Source of the DNA: Smallanthus sonchifolius
Lineage: Eukaryota; Streptophyta; Magnoliopsida; Asterales; Asteraceae
Length of the DNA: 64,000 nt
Direction: 5' to 3'
Assembly (NCBI GenBank): GCA_023525975.1
Contig: CM042035.1
Location: forward strand, 37,105,001 to 37,169,000
Position 1 is the first letter of the stretch. Every line of letters starts with the position of its first letter. The position numbers and the translations under genes are program-made. Below, piece after piece: positions 23,923-34,547 of this stretch. The notes under the pieces were generated by a model, which was not told the DNA's origin, ran no database searches, and was given only the letters and a program-made list of their open reading frames with translations.

Positions 23923-26371
23923 TATCACACCCCAACCAATGGCGGAATCATCGGGGCGGGACATGTAAGACTGTTCATGAGCACAAGGTTGACTAGATTG
24001 TAATATATTAATTCCATTCCCATTCAAACAAACACGAAACAAATTCAAAGTACATAATGAAATACAATTTGTCTTTGATTTAATATTAACTAGGTCCAAA
24101 GCCTATGTGTAGCATGTCTTGATCAAACTCAAATGAAAGCACCTGAAACATGAATAAAATAAGGTCAACTAAAAAGTTGGTGAGTATAACACAAGTTTGT
24201 ACATAGATAGCATATAGTTTGTAAACCAAATCCTTTACATAACATGATAAATAAGGCATTTATGGGGAGCCGCTATTGTGTAACCAAGTACAATCAAACC
24301 TTAGTAACTAGTATGCAAATTGTGTTGTCGGTATCAATCACCTCCACTTGGGTGGGTTTGTCAGACTCAATAGATCTATCATTGAAAACCGTCGGCTTGT
24401 ATAGTTAATGATTGCACATAATAGCATACAAGAGGTTAGCACACCTAGCACTCGGGCATAAAGCTCAAATTGCACACATGAATGTAAATAGGATTTGTAC
24501 TTGTGTTGTTTGCGTAAATGTAAACATGTAAGTTGAATAGTGTTCATGTTTCACCCCAAAAATGTAAAAGAGTAAAAAGGGGGTTGTGAATACTCACTTG
24601 ATTCGAAGGCGTAGCTAACACAAGATACTAGCTAGCAATAAGATCCTTGCAAAGCACAATGTTAACCTAGAGTGTAATGTATATTACATTAATAGTGCAC
24701 AAAGTCTATGTCAAAGTTTAGGGTCGGATTGGAGGAGTGTATAAGGTTAGGGATTTGAACTTGAAATGTATTGCATAATATGAAAGATTTGAAATGGGTA
24801 TTTTTGGAACCTTTTGATTAATAAATAACTAAATAATTAAATAATTTATTATTTATCTAGTTATGAAGATAATGTAGACGTTATAGGAAATTAAGTATAA
24901 ATAAATAAATGTTTTTGTTTAAATATAAATTAAATTTTATAGGTTTAAATAAATAACTTTTATTTATTTTAGAATTAAAAACTTGATCTTTTCAGAGAAG
25001 TTAATATAATTTTTATAAAAACGATTATTTTTATTTGAAAAATTAATTTGGAATACTTATTGTTTTAAAAATATGAAATTAAATATTCTGTCAAAGTTTT
25101 CTCACACACACGACCGTGCCAGGGATAAGGCACGATCGTGCTAGGACCACGGGCGCGACCGCGTTGATCAAGGACGCGACCGTGTTGATCAAACAGATGA
25201 CATAGCAAGGCTGCTCACTAGGCACGACCGTGCCTGCGCCAGGCACGACCGTGTCTAGGGTTCGGATAGCACGACCAGGTCTAGCCAAGAGGCACGACTG
25301 GGTCAGAGGGCGAGGCACGACCGCGCTTGGAGTGGCGCGACCGTGTCTTCATGGAGCACGACCGCGCTAGAGGACTAGCGCGACCGTGTCTGGTCCAAAA
25401 CAGAGACGAATTGTCTAATTCTTATGATTTCAATGCTGGAAACCTTAGGGCTTTTATCCATTAGGTGATTACGAGTCTATTGGTATAGATTAATTGTATT
25501 TAAAACGTGTCCAAAGTATTATTCGATTAAATCATTTTTAAACGAAACTTAGATTCGGGTTTGCGTACATTTCGATATTGTAAGCCCAAATCAGATTAGG
25601 GCTTTTGATCTATAGTCTGAATAAATTGAGAAAAAGGATTCAATTACCAGGAAGGACAATAAATTGGTAGCGGACGAGTTCCGGCTATGACAGGCTTGGT
25701 CTCCGGCGTCTCCTGCAGCAGTTCCGACTGAACCAGTACTCTCGGGAGTCTCTGAGAGGATTGGTGGTGCAATGGATCGGGGAAGCTTCGTTCCAGAATA
25801 TAAGAATTTCGGTTCAAATGAAGGGAGGTTGATTTCTCTGAGGCTAATAGGATTTCTGGACTATTGGTTGTAAATGATAGTGTAATTGCTTAGTCAAGGG
25901 ATATTAAGTGGAAATCAGTTACGGGAAACCAACGATCGGGCGATTAAAGCTGCAGTTACGTTTTCTCAGACATGAGGCGCGACCGTGCCAACACAAGGCG
26001 CGACCGTGTCAGACTAGGCGCGACCGTGCCAACATGAGGCGCGACCGTGTCAGACGAGGCGCGACCGTGTCAACATGAGGCGCGACCGTGCCTACTAGGG
26101 TTTCTGGTTATTTACAAAATCAGCCCTTGCAACTTCAGCTTTGACAGGATTAGCTTGGTTAGGATTTAACAGAACACCTAACGGGATTACTAACTGAGTT
26201 AACTCTAGGAGGTGTTACCATGTGATTTGAGTTCTAAAACTTTGAATTAAAATACGATCGGCTAACAATTTAATGAGGCGTAGGTTTGAATAAGTATAGG
26301 GTTTAATGTCGTATTGTTATTTTATTCATTACCATAAATTCAAACAAGGTCGGAAAATCAGGAATGTTACA
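23923..26371 (-). repeat. Chr-1 3' LTR
   Basis: On the minus strand it runs from TGTAACATTCC (26371) to GGTGTGATA (23923), where the terminal CA has become TA. It holds an AT-rich block (24780-25090) between two clusters of GC-rich CACGACCGTG-type repeats, at about 25100-25395 and 25975-26095. A perfect 6-bp stem with 2-nt loop (GGCACGACCGTGCC) occurs at 25221-25234. Confidence 0.93.
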
Positions 26372-26400
26372 GTTTCCCCATGTTAAGGGAATTTCGTCCT
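26372..26400 (-). other. Chr-1 polypurine tract and conserved pre-LTR block
   Basis: Minus strand GACGAAATTCCCTTAACATG followed by GGGAAAC, directly before the 3' LTR; nearly identical in Chr-2 at 63704-63740. It primes plus-strand DNA. The similarity between the two elements ends shortly beyond it. Confidence 0.85.
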
Positions 26401-28537
26401 GAAATTTAACTAATGGAGGGTGCTATGATCAAGAAGGAGGATGGAGTTTTGGGTTCTCGGGTAGTTTTGAGTGTTGGATCCTGGGGTGTGTAACCGTTGA
26501 CATGGCTTAGGCCTGATACTTTGAATATGAAGAGTGATAATGAATTTTTGTTTCGAAATGAAGATTGTCGAATAATAATTTAAATTCTAAATATGAGATG
26601 TATTACTTGAAATGGATTTGGAGGGATTTCGAAATTTAGAGTTTGTGTAAGATATAGTCTAATATACTTAAAATTGTGAGTGGGTACAAGATTTCATAAA
26701 CATTGGTCTGGGTCAAAACTCCACGTGACACGAACAACGCTATTTATGATAATATGATAGGACACTTATATATAGGAAGTACCATCGGCGTATCCACCAT
26801 GCCCTTGTCATATCATATCAGTTTCGTTGTCACATATCATGATAAGTTTTAGGTCACAACACACGCCAAAATTTCCCTATAGTTTCCATGCGCTGATTTT
26901 TATAATTCCGTGTGCACCCGTAATTATTCAAATCATCGTATGGTCCGTATAGATTGTTTCGTTGTGTGTGGGAAAGGGGGGCACAATTTCACTATGATCA
27001 CATTGTTTACACATAGAAAGTCGCTAACAAGTAACTATGTCCCTAATCAGGTCAGTTTGCAAACTAAAGAGTAATAAAGTAGTAACACTTAAAGTTTCTT
27101 AGTTGGCTCGTGTTTGAACAAGAATACGTCAAACCCCGAGGCGTTTCAATGTATCATGGTCTTCAACTTTGGTGTACAAAGTGCATGACCATGTCTTGTG
27201 TATAATGAAATCGATCCATTGCAATAATTGTAAGCAAATTTTGTTTCGAGTATATAGTAAGCACACAAGTCTCATGTATGATCTAGTGTCACGTAGTTCG
27301 TAATAAAATAAGTCTCATATATATAAAGTAAACAATTTATCGTCTTGTATTTTGTAATCGATAAACTATAACGTGTAATGTAAACAACATAGTATTATTT
27401 GTATCGAAGGAAATGGATCTCATGCATAGTGTTAGCAACGTAGCATCATGTATCTTGTATAGTGTACACCATTTGGTATAAAGTACTTTGTAATCAAATG
27501 TGTTTCATGTACAGTGTGGTCAATCTAGAATTATGTATCAATGAAGCAATTCTTATGTATCACGTATATTGCAAACAATCTAAGTTTCTTGTATCATGTA
27601 CTCAATCCAATAGCATATGTATTGCAAATAAACATGTTTCGTGCATTACGTGATCAATCGAGCAAATTGTAATTTGTAGGCAAACTAGTTTCGTGTATTA
27701 TGCAATTTGTGCAGCATTGGGTATATTGAGGTTCTTTGAGTTTCATGTATCATGTGGTAGTTAGGTTCAAGTCCTCAAATCTCATTGATGTTGGTGGGAA
27801 GGGTTAACGTCTACGTGGCATGGTTCGTCTCTTGAAGTACCAAGTGAAAGGTAACGAGGAGATTTTAAAAATATTCGGGAATTGTGTTTACAAATATGGG
27901 TCCTAGTTTGAACATATAAAGTGAGAATTTGTTTTTGGTTGTGGACATATAAAGTAGTGAAATCATTGAATCGCATATTTTAAATGAATATGCAATTTAT
28001 GAGAAAATATATATTTTTTTATTTAAAATTTCAACTTTCGACTAAACAAGTAGTAGCATATTAATTTAGTCAAAATTTGGAATTATTTACTTTAATGAAT
28101 AAAAATCATAACTATTTATCAGTCAAAAGAAAAATATATATATATTTTTTTATAAAATTGATTGCATTAACTTTCCTTATTAGGTGAAGAAGTTTTATGG
28201 AAAATTTATGTTTTTGATATTATCTAAAAATTTCGTTAAACATTTTGTTTAAACAAGATAACGAGGTTTTGTTTAAATCACAAAATAGGATGATTTATTT
28301 AATGAAAAAGATTGTTGGTAATGTACTAAACCATGTTGAATGAGAGAAATGATATTAGGGAAAATTTGATGGGAATATAACAGGTGTAATTTACGCCCTA
28401 CGGGTCAAATCAATGAACAATAACTGTAGAGTTGAAATATATGGAATTGACTAAATGCTGAAATGTTAAACATTATTCAAAACATAGGGAAATGGTTCTC
28501 AAATTGAAAATTTAAAGGAAATCAGTAGAAGCTTCTT
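26401..28537 (-). other. Chr-1 internal non-coding region
   Basis: No ORF or known domain. At about 27200-27760 a degenerate tandem series is visible, with recurring TGTAT, TCATGTA and CAAACAATCT/CAATC words about every 45-50 bases. The rest is AT-rich. This occupies the place where pol would lie in an autonomous chromovirus. Confidence 0.55.
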
Positions 28538-29134
28538 CTAACGTCTCTGGTAGCTTCCCACTAGGAAGAAGGTAATCGCCAAGATGAGCACCGCTATGGT
28601 CACTTGGGTAGTAGATCTGGCTTCAGCCCTGGCGGTCTCCGTGCGGTGTTCTTGAACTTCCTTTTCGAGGATGGAGATTAACTCCTTTTGGTACCCTAAT
28701 TGGTTTGCTAGACTATCCATTCTTTGTCTTTGCAAGTCGTGTATCATTCCCTGCTCTATCCTTTGCCTCTCGAATTCTGAATTTCTTACGTATTGATGGA
28801 GGTCATTGGTTGGAATTCCCATAACACCAGGAGGTGCCATGTTGTGTCTTACCCAAGGGTTAGGAAGGTACGGGTCGGGCATTAGGTATGGGTCGCTTAG
28901 TGGGGGTGGCAATTGATTATGGCGGTGAGGTGTATGATACGGGTTTATGGGTACGGGTGATCCAGGTGTTCGAAGTCTCGGGTAGGTGTTCCTAATCCCG
29001 TACGCCCTCACATCGAACCTTGGCCTAGCAGTTGGGGGTGTTGGTGACCGATACACGGGTGTCTCAGTGTCTTCTTCCCAATCAGATTCTGATCCAGGAC
29101 GGTAAACTGGGGAGGGAGGAGCGTAGGAGTCCAT
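28538..29134 (-). CDS. Unknown Pro-rich protein with C-terminal membrane anchor (Chr-1 ORF)
   Basis: An uninterrupted 198-residue ORF, start at 29134 (MDSYAPPSPVYR). An in-frame upstream ATG at 29230 would add 32 residues including a hydrophobic stretch, but I prefer the internal start. Residues 1-60 are Pro-, Ser- and acid-rich, with PVYR twice. Residues 60-110 are Pro/His/Tyr-rich, then comes a charged, probably coiled-coil helix (about 115-175; EFERQRIEQGMIHDLQRQR). A single hydrophobic segment (TIAVLILAITFFLVG) near the end is followed by SYQRR: the layout of a tail-anchored protein. I recognise no Gag, protease or enzyme domain. It lies where gag would be in the autonomous relative. Being open in a young element it may be expressed; function unknown. 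Confidence 0.65.
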   Translation of the reverse strand: MDSYAPPSPVYRPGSESDWEEDTETPVYRSPTPPTARPRFDVRAYGIRNTYPRLRTPGSPVPINPYHTPHRHNQLPPPLSDPYLMPDPYLPNPWVRHNMAPPGVMGIPTNDLHQYVRNSEFERQRIEQGMIHDLQRQRMDSLANQLGYQKELISILEKEVQEHRTETARAEARSTTQVTIAVLILAITFFLVGSYQRR

Positions 29135-29230
29135 GTCTAACAGAAGAACAATGAAAAAGTTGTAAGTGATAATGAAATATGAAGTGTCAAATATAGAAGT
29201 TCTTATGGGTTTTAGAGTTTGACTAGTCAT

Positions 29231-30010
29231 AACGCCGAACCTTCACGATAGTATTTTAGAAATACACTTGACCTATAAGTAATGTATCCCTAAGGAGAAT
29301 TCCCAGGAAAGAGGGGTGGGTCATTAAGACACACTTAAGTACCCTATCTTTCCTTAGCCAGAATTTCTCATGGGTTTACACACTCTTCCAGCCATCATGT
29401 ATTAATAATACTATTGTTGGGCTCATGGTTAAGATGAGAATTGTTGTGAACTGGGCTTTGAGGCCCAAAGTAAGATTCATGCATTTTAGTGGGCTTCTTC
29501 TTCTTGTAGGATAGATGGGCTTCTTGGTTTATTATTGGTGGACATTAGGCCCAATAATTTAAGTCTTTGTTCATGAAGGTGATGGTATCATGTATGGGAG
29601 TCTAAATGCGTATGAATAACTTGGTGTGTGTGTTAAACTTAGGATAGTGTTTTAAATAATTTAAGTAGGTAGCTATGAATAGGAGGAAAAGTTGACAGGA
29701 AATGTGACACATAAACTATTGAGTATTGGGTCATGTGATGTAATCATATAATATAACATATAAAGATATTCACATAGGAAATAATCATATAGCATGTAGG
29801 TAGTAATGAGTGTAAGCATGGGAGTTATCAAGTAGTGTGACACATAAGTCCTCATGTATTGTATCAAATGGTGTAAATACTTATGATATCATGTAAAAAT
29901 AATCACACAGGAATTGAAAAATGTAACATGTAGTAGCATGGCATTGTATGGGTGTCCTAAAGTTATAGTCTAGGTCAAGAGTGTCTAATAACCTAGTTCC
30001 CTATAACCAA
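29231..30010 (-). other. Chr-1 leader between PBS and ORF
   Basis: About 780 bases of untranslated leader; no ORF supported. Two similar blocks (GTGTGACACATAAnnnCTnnTG type) occur near 29700 and 29838. Confidence 0.55.
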
Positions 30011-30023
30011 GGCTCTGATACCA
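30011..30023 (-). other. Chr-1 primer binding site, tRNA-Met type
   Basis: Minus strand TGGTATCAGAGCC, three bases from the 5' LTR end at 30027. It fixes the minus orientation of Chr-1. Confidence 0.92.
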
Positions 30024-30026
30024 ATC

Positions 30027-32475
30027 TGTCACACCCCAACCGATGGCGGAATCATCGGGGCGGGACATGTAAGACTGTTCATGAGCACAAGGTTGACTAG
30101 ATTGTAATATATTAATTCCATTCCCATTCAAACAAACACGAAACAAATTCAAAGTACATAATGAAATACAATTTGTCTTTGATTTAATATTAACTAGGTC
30201 CAAAGCCTATGTGTAGCATGTCTTGATCAAACTCAAATGAAAGCACCTGAAACATGAATAAAATAAGGTCAACTAAAAAGTTGGTGAGTATAACACAAGT
30301 TTGTACATAGATAGCATATAGTTTGTAAACCAAATCCTTTACATAACATGATAAATAAGGCATTTATGGGGAGCCGCTATTGTGTAACCAAGTACAATCA
30401 AACCTTAGTAACTAGTATGCAAATTGTGTTGTCGGTATCAATCACCTCCACTTGGGTGGGTTTGTCAGACTCAATAGATCTATCATTGAAAACCGTCGGC
30501 TTGTATAGTTAATGATTGCACATAATAGCATACAAGAGGTTAGCACACCTAGCACTCGGGCATAAAGCTCAAATTGCACACATGAATGTAAATAGGATTT
30601 GTACTTGTGTTGTTTGCGTAAATGTAAACATGTAAGTTGAATAGTGTTCATGTTTCACCCCAAAAATGTAAAAGAGTAAAAAGGGGGTTGTGAATACTCA
30701 CTTGATTCGAAGGCGTAGCTAACACAAGATACTAGCTAGCAATAAGATCCTTGCAATGCACAATGTTAACCTAGAGTGTAATGTATATTGCATTAATAGT
30801 GCACAAAGTCTATGTCAAAGTTTAGGGTCGGATTGGAGGAGTGTATAAGGTTAGGGATTTGAACTTGAAATGTATTGTATAATATGAAAGATTTGAAATG
30901 GGTATTTTTGGAACCTTTTGATTAATAAATAACTAAATAATTAAATAATTTATTATTTATCTAGTTATGAAGATAATGTAGACGTTATAGGAAATTAAGT
31001 ATAAATAAATAAATGTTTTTGTTTAAATATAAATTAAATTTTATAGGTTTAAATAAATAACTTTTATTTATTTTAGAATTAAAAACTTGATCTTTTCAGA
31101 GAAGTTAATATAATTTTTATAAAAACGATTATTTTTATTTGAAAAATTAATTTGGAATACTTATTGTTTTAAAAATATGAAATTAAATATTCTGTCAAAG
31201 TTTTCTCACACACACGACCGTGCCAGGGATAAGGCACGATCGTGCTAGGACCACGGGCGCGACCGCGTTGATCAAGGACGCGACCGTGTTGATCAAACGG
31301 ATGACATAGCAAGGCTGCTCACTAGGCACAACCGTGCCTGCGCCAGGCACGACCGTGTCTAGGGTTCGGATAGCACGACCAGGTCTAGCCAAGAGGCACG
31401 ACCGGGTCAGAGGGCGAGGCACGACCGCGCTTGGAGTGGCGCGACCGTGTCTTCATGGAGCACGACCGCGCTAGAGGACTAGCGCGACCGTGTCTGGTCC
31501 AAAACAGAGACGAATTGTCTAATTCTTATGATTTCAATGCTGGAAACCTTAGGGCTTTTATCCATTAGGTGATTACGAGTCTATTGGTATAGATTAATTG
31601 TATTTAAAACGTGTCCAAAGTATTATTCGATTAAATCATTTTTAAACGAAACTTAGATTCGGGTTTGCGTACATTTCGATATTGTAAGCCCAAATCAGAT
31701 TAGGGCTTTTGATCTATAGTCTGAATAAATTGAGAAAAAGGATTCAATTACCAGGAAGGACAATGAATTGGTAGCGGACGAGTTCCGGCTATGACAGGCT
31801 TGGTCTCCGGCGTCTCCTGCAGCAGTTCCGACTGAACCAGTACTCTCGGGAGTCTCTGAGAGGATTGGTGGTGCAATGGATCGGGGAAGCTTCGTTCCAG
31901 AATATAAGAATTTCGGTTCAAATGAAGGGAGGTTGATTTCTATGAGGCTAATAGGATTTCTGGACTATTGGTTGTAAATGATAGTGTAATTGCTTAGTCA
32001 AGGGATATTAAGTGGAAATCAGTTACGGGAAACCAACGATCGGGCGATTAAAGCTGCAGTTACGTTTTCTCAGACATGAGGCGCGACCGTGCCAACACAA
32101 GGCGCGACCGTGTCAGACTAGGCGCGACCGTGCCAAAATGAGGCGCGACCGTGTCAGACGAGGCGCGACCGTGTCAACATGAGGCGCGACCGTGCCTACT
32201 AGGGTTTCTGGTTATTTACAAAATCAGCCCTTGCAACTTCAGCTTTGACAGGATTAGCTTGGTTAGGATTTAACAGAACACCTAACGGGATTACTAACTG
32301 AGTTAACTCTAGGAGGTGTTACCATGTGATTTGAGTTCTAAAACTTTGAATTAAAATACGATCGGCTAACAATTTAATGAGGCGTAGGTTTGAATAAGTA
32401 TAGGGTTTAATGTCGTATTGTTATTTTATTCATTACCATAAATTCAAACAGGGTCGGAAAATCAGGAATGTTACA
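30027..32475 (-). repeat. Chr-1 5' LTR
   Basis: A 2449-bp copy of 23923-26371 with intact TG/CA ends. GC-rich CACGACCGTG clusters lie at about 31205-31490 and 32079-32195. Confidence 0.93.
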
Positions 32476-32480
32476 ATGAT

Positions 32481-33640
32481 AGTACATCTGAAATGATCTA
32501 AACGCCATAGACTGCTCATATGGGAAATGATTACGTCATGTTTACATAATTGTTTAAATTATAATGTTTTTAATCTGTTTATTTACAAGTAATTTGAATT
32601 GTCAGTAGGCTGTATGCGTCTTTGAATCACTAGTAGTGTGGAAACTAAATCTAAATTACAACTGTGATTTGAACCCATGTTTTCAAGTGTGTGTGCGTAA
32701 AAGAATGGAAAAAAAATCATTATCAGATAAAGGATGTTAGATTTTGGCAATAATTTTCTTTTGAGATCAGTTTCGGGTTATGTCGTTAGCACAATTAATA
32801 CGGTTCATCTCACTGCCCATACTCACAAGTATGCAAGGAGAGATTAAATCAAGACATGTCTCTGCATTAACCGTGGAGCATGTATTCACCCTTGAATCAC
32901 TCCTGATTCATTGAAATCAAATCCAGATAAAAGTTGGATCCCCTTACCTTATTCAATCACCATATATATTATCCTGAATCAACATTCCGATATTCAATGA
33001 AGAAAATCAAATGAAACCAAGACAACTGAATCACTCGATTCTGAATCTTATGATTTCTGATAATCCTTATGGATTTTGCTTGATTTTTCCTGTGCTAATA
33101 GATGTAGCTTCATTCTGAAAATTTAGAAAATTATTGGGAAAATCTTAGATGCCTTGAGATAGTGCAAGTTAGAATAGCATATCAGTGGGGTACACATTGT
33201 ATATCTTATAATTAATACCTTAATACACAAGAATGTGATACAAAGATGCGTATAGTTTCAAATCTTATAATATTATCAACTTGAATTACTTGTTTATGTG
33301 CTTATTACGTACAAATAAAGAGTAATCCATGACATGATCCCATATTCTTTGATGTTTATTTTGTATCGTTTTTGCTAAAAGATAGTCTGATATGATCCTC
33401 TGCTCGTGTCTTTGATCAAAAATAGTTTGTGTGAATACTTGTATATTTCTATGAGAAAAGATCAAAAAAATTTTTTTTTTTAAATATATATATTTTAAGT
33501 TTATGCATAGTTTAATTTTATTCAGAAAAGCCAAAAATATTTGTGTTTAACCTTCCTGAATTGTATTTGAAACCTCGTGATTGAATATTTTTATCTTGTT
33601 CGTTAGTTGATTTGAAAGACTTCATAAATTCTGAGTTGAA
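32481..33640 (+). other. Cop-3 post-pol non-coding region, right part
   Basis: Continues the Cop-3 3' region after Chr-1; similar to Cop-2 10740-11800. No coding potential. Confidence 0.6.
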
Positions 33641-34547
33641 ATTTTGCGTACTTAATAGTTGTGCATACTTGTCAAGTTCGCACGAAGTAAGTCTTGTGCA
33701 CTTATAAATGCACAAGAGTTAAAGCTTGCATACTTGTAAGTACGCAAGAGTTAACTTGTGCGCACTTAACAAGTACGTATAACTGATTGTGGCTGGGTAT
33801 ATAAGGGACACTTAGAAATTTTTCTCAGTTTCATCGCATTCAAACCAAAGTTTTCCCTCTGCAAATTTCACTCAAAATCAAAGTGTTCCTAAACCATCTT
33901 TTCGTCCCGTCTATTGTTTCATCATCTCATTTCATCGACTGGGTGAGATTCTAGGCTAAATCCATCCGTAATTTCGTGACTTTTGGAGCGATTGTCGACT
34001 TAAAAAAATTTAGGGTTATTCTTGAATTTTTGGGTAAAATTGGGGATTGTTTGGGTAATTTCTTATCACTAATCCGGATTAGAAAACTTAACCGACTCCT
34101 AATCATCCCGTTTGGTCCTTGATTTGATCCGTCGGTTGAAGTTTAATCGACAGTGGGTCGAGGGGCTGTTTTAGGTCAAAATTGGTCCTGGTTAGGTAGT
34201 TTGTGGTGTTGATACTGGTCCCATAGGTTAGAATCATTGATTCCGACCTAGTGGTGACCTATTCGACCCTCTTTTTTGAACGATCAATCTAATTCTAAAC
34301 TTTCTGGAATTTTTCTTAAGTGTTGTACTTGCGCACTTAGCAAGTACGCAAGAGATAGTTCTTGCGTACTTGTTAAGTACGCAAGAGGAAAAAGCTGCGC
34401 ACTTGCTAAGTGCGCAGCACCAACACTTAGGAAATTTTCTAAGTCTGAAATTTCTGTTCAAAGAGTAACTACTATACCGTGTCATGTTTGTTCATTTCCA
34501 ATGATACGTGTTGTTCTGATTGTGCTTTCTGTGTGATTTTGCAGATT
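33641..34547 (+). promoter_or_regulatory. Putative internal promoter and spliced leader for Cop-3 ORF2
   Basis: The order mirrors the LTR. Hairpin half-sites and pairs (GCGTACTT, GCGCACTT, AAGTACGC) at about 33645-33780 are followed by a TATA-like TATATAAGG at 33798-33806 in a context (TGTGGCTGGGTATATAAGG) resembling the Cop-2 LTR (TGTGGCTATAAATAGG). A pyrimidine-rich leader comes next. A possible splice donor (GG|GTGAGA, 33943) and a strong acceptor (pyrimidine run plus TTTTGCAG, ending 34544) put the ORF2 ATG three bases into the next exon. Three more cassettes (34331-34349, 34364-34382, 34397-34415) lie in the presumed intron. Promoter activity and splicing are inferences. Confidence 0.5.

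Larger units (their letters stand above)
23918..32480 (-). mobile_element. Chr-1, non-autonomous chromovirus-like LTR element
   Basis: Complete minus-strand element 23923-32475 flanked by the perfect 5-bp duplication ATGAT (23918-23922, 32476-32480). Its two 2449-bp LTRs have equal length; about a dozen substitutions and no indels were seen by eye, so insertion is recent. PBS, PPT and LTR ends match chromoviruses, and the LTRs match Chr-2 (61099-63703). The internal 3655 bp has no gag, protease, RT or integrase, only a 198-residue ORF of unknown function. It must be mobilised in trans. It lies in the 3' region of Cop-3. Confidence 0.93.
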
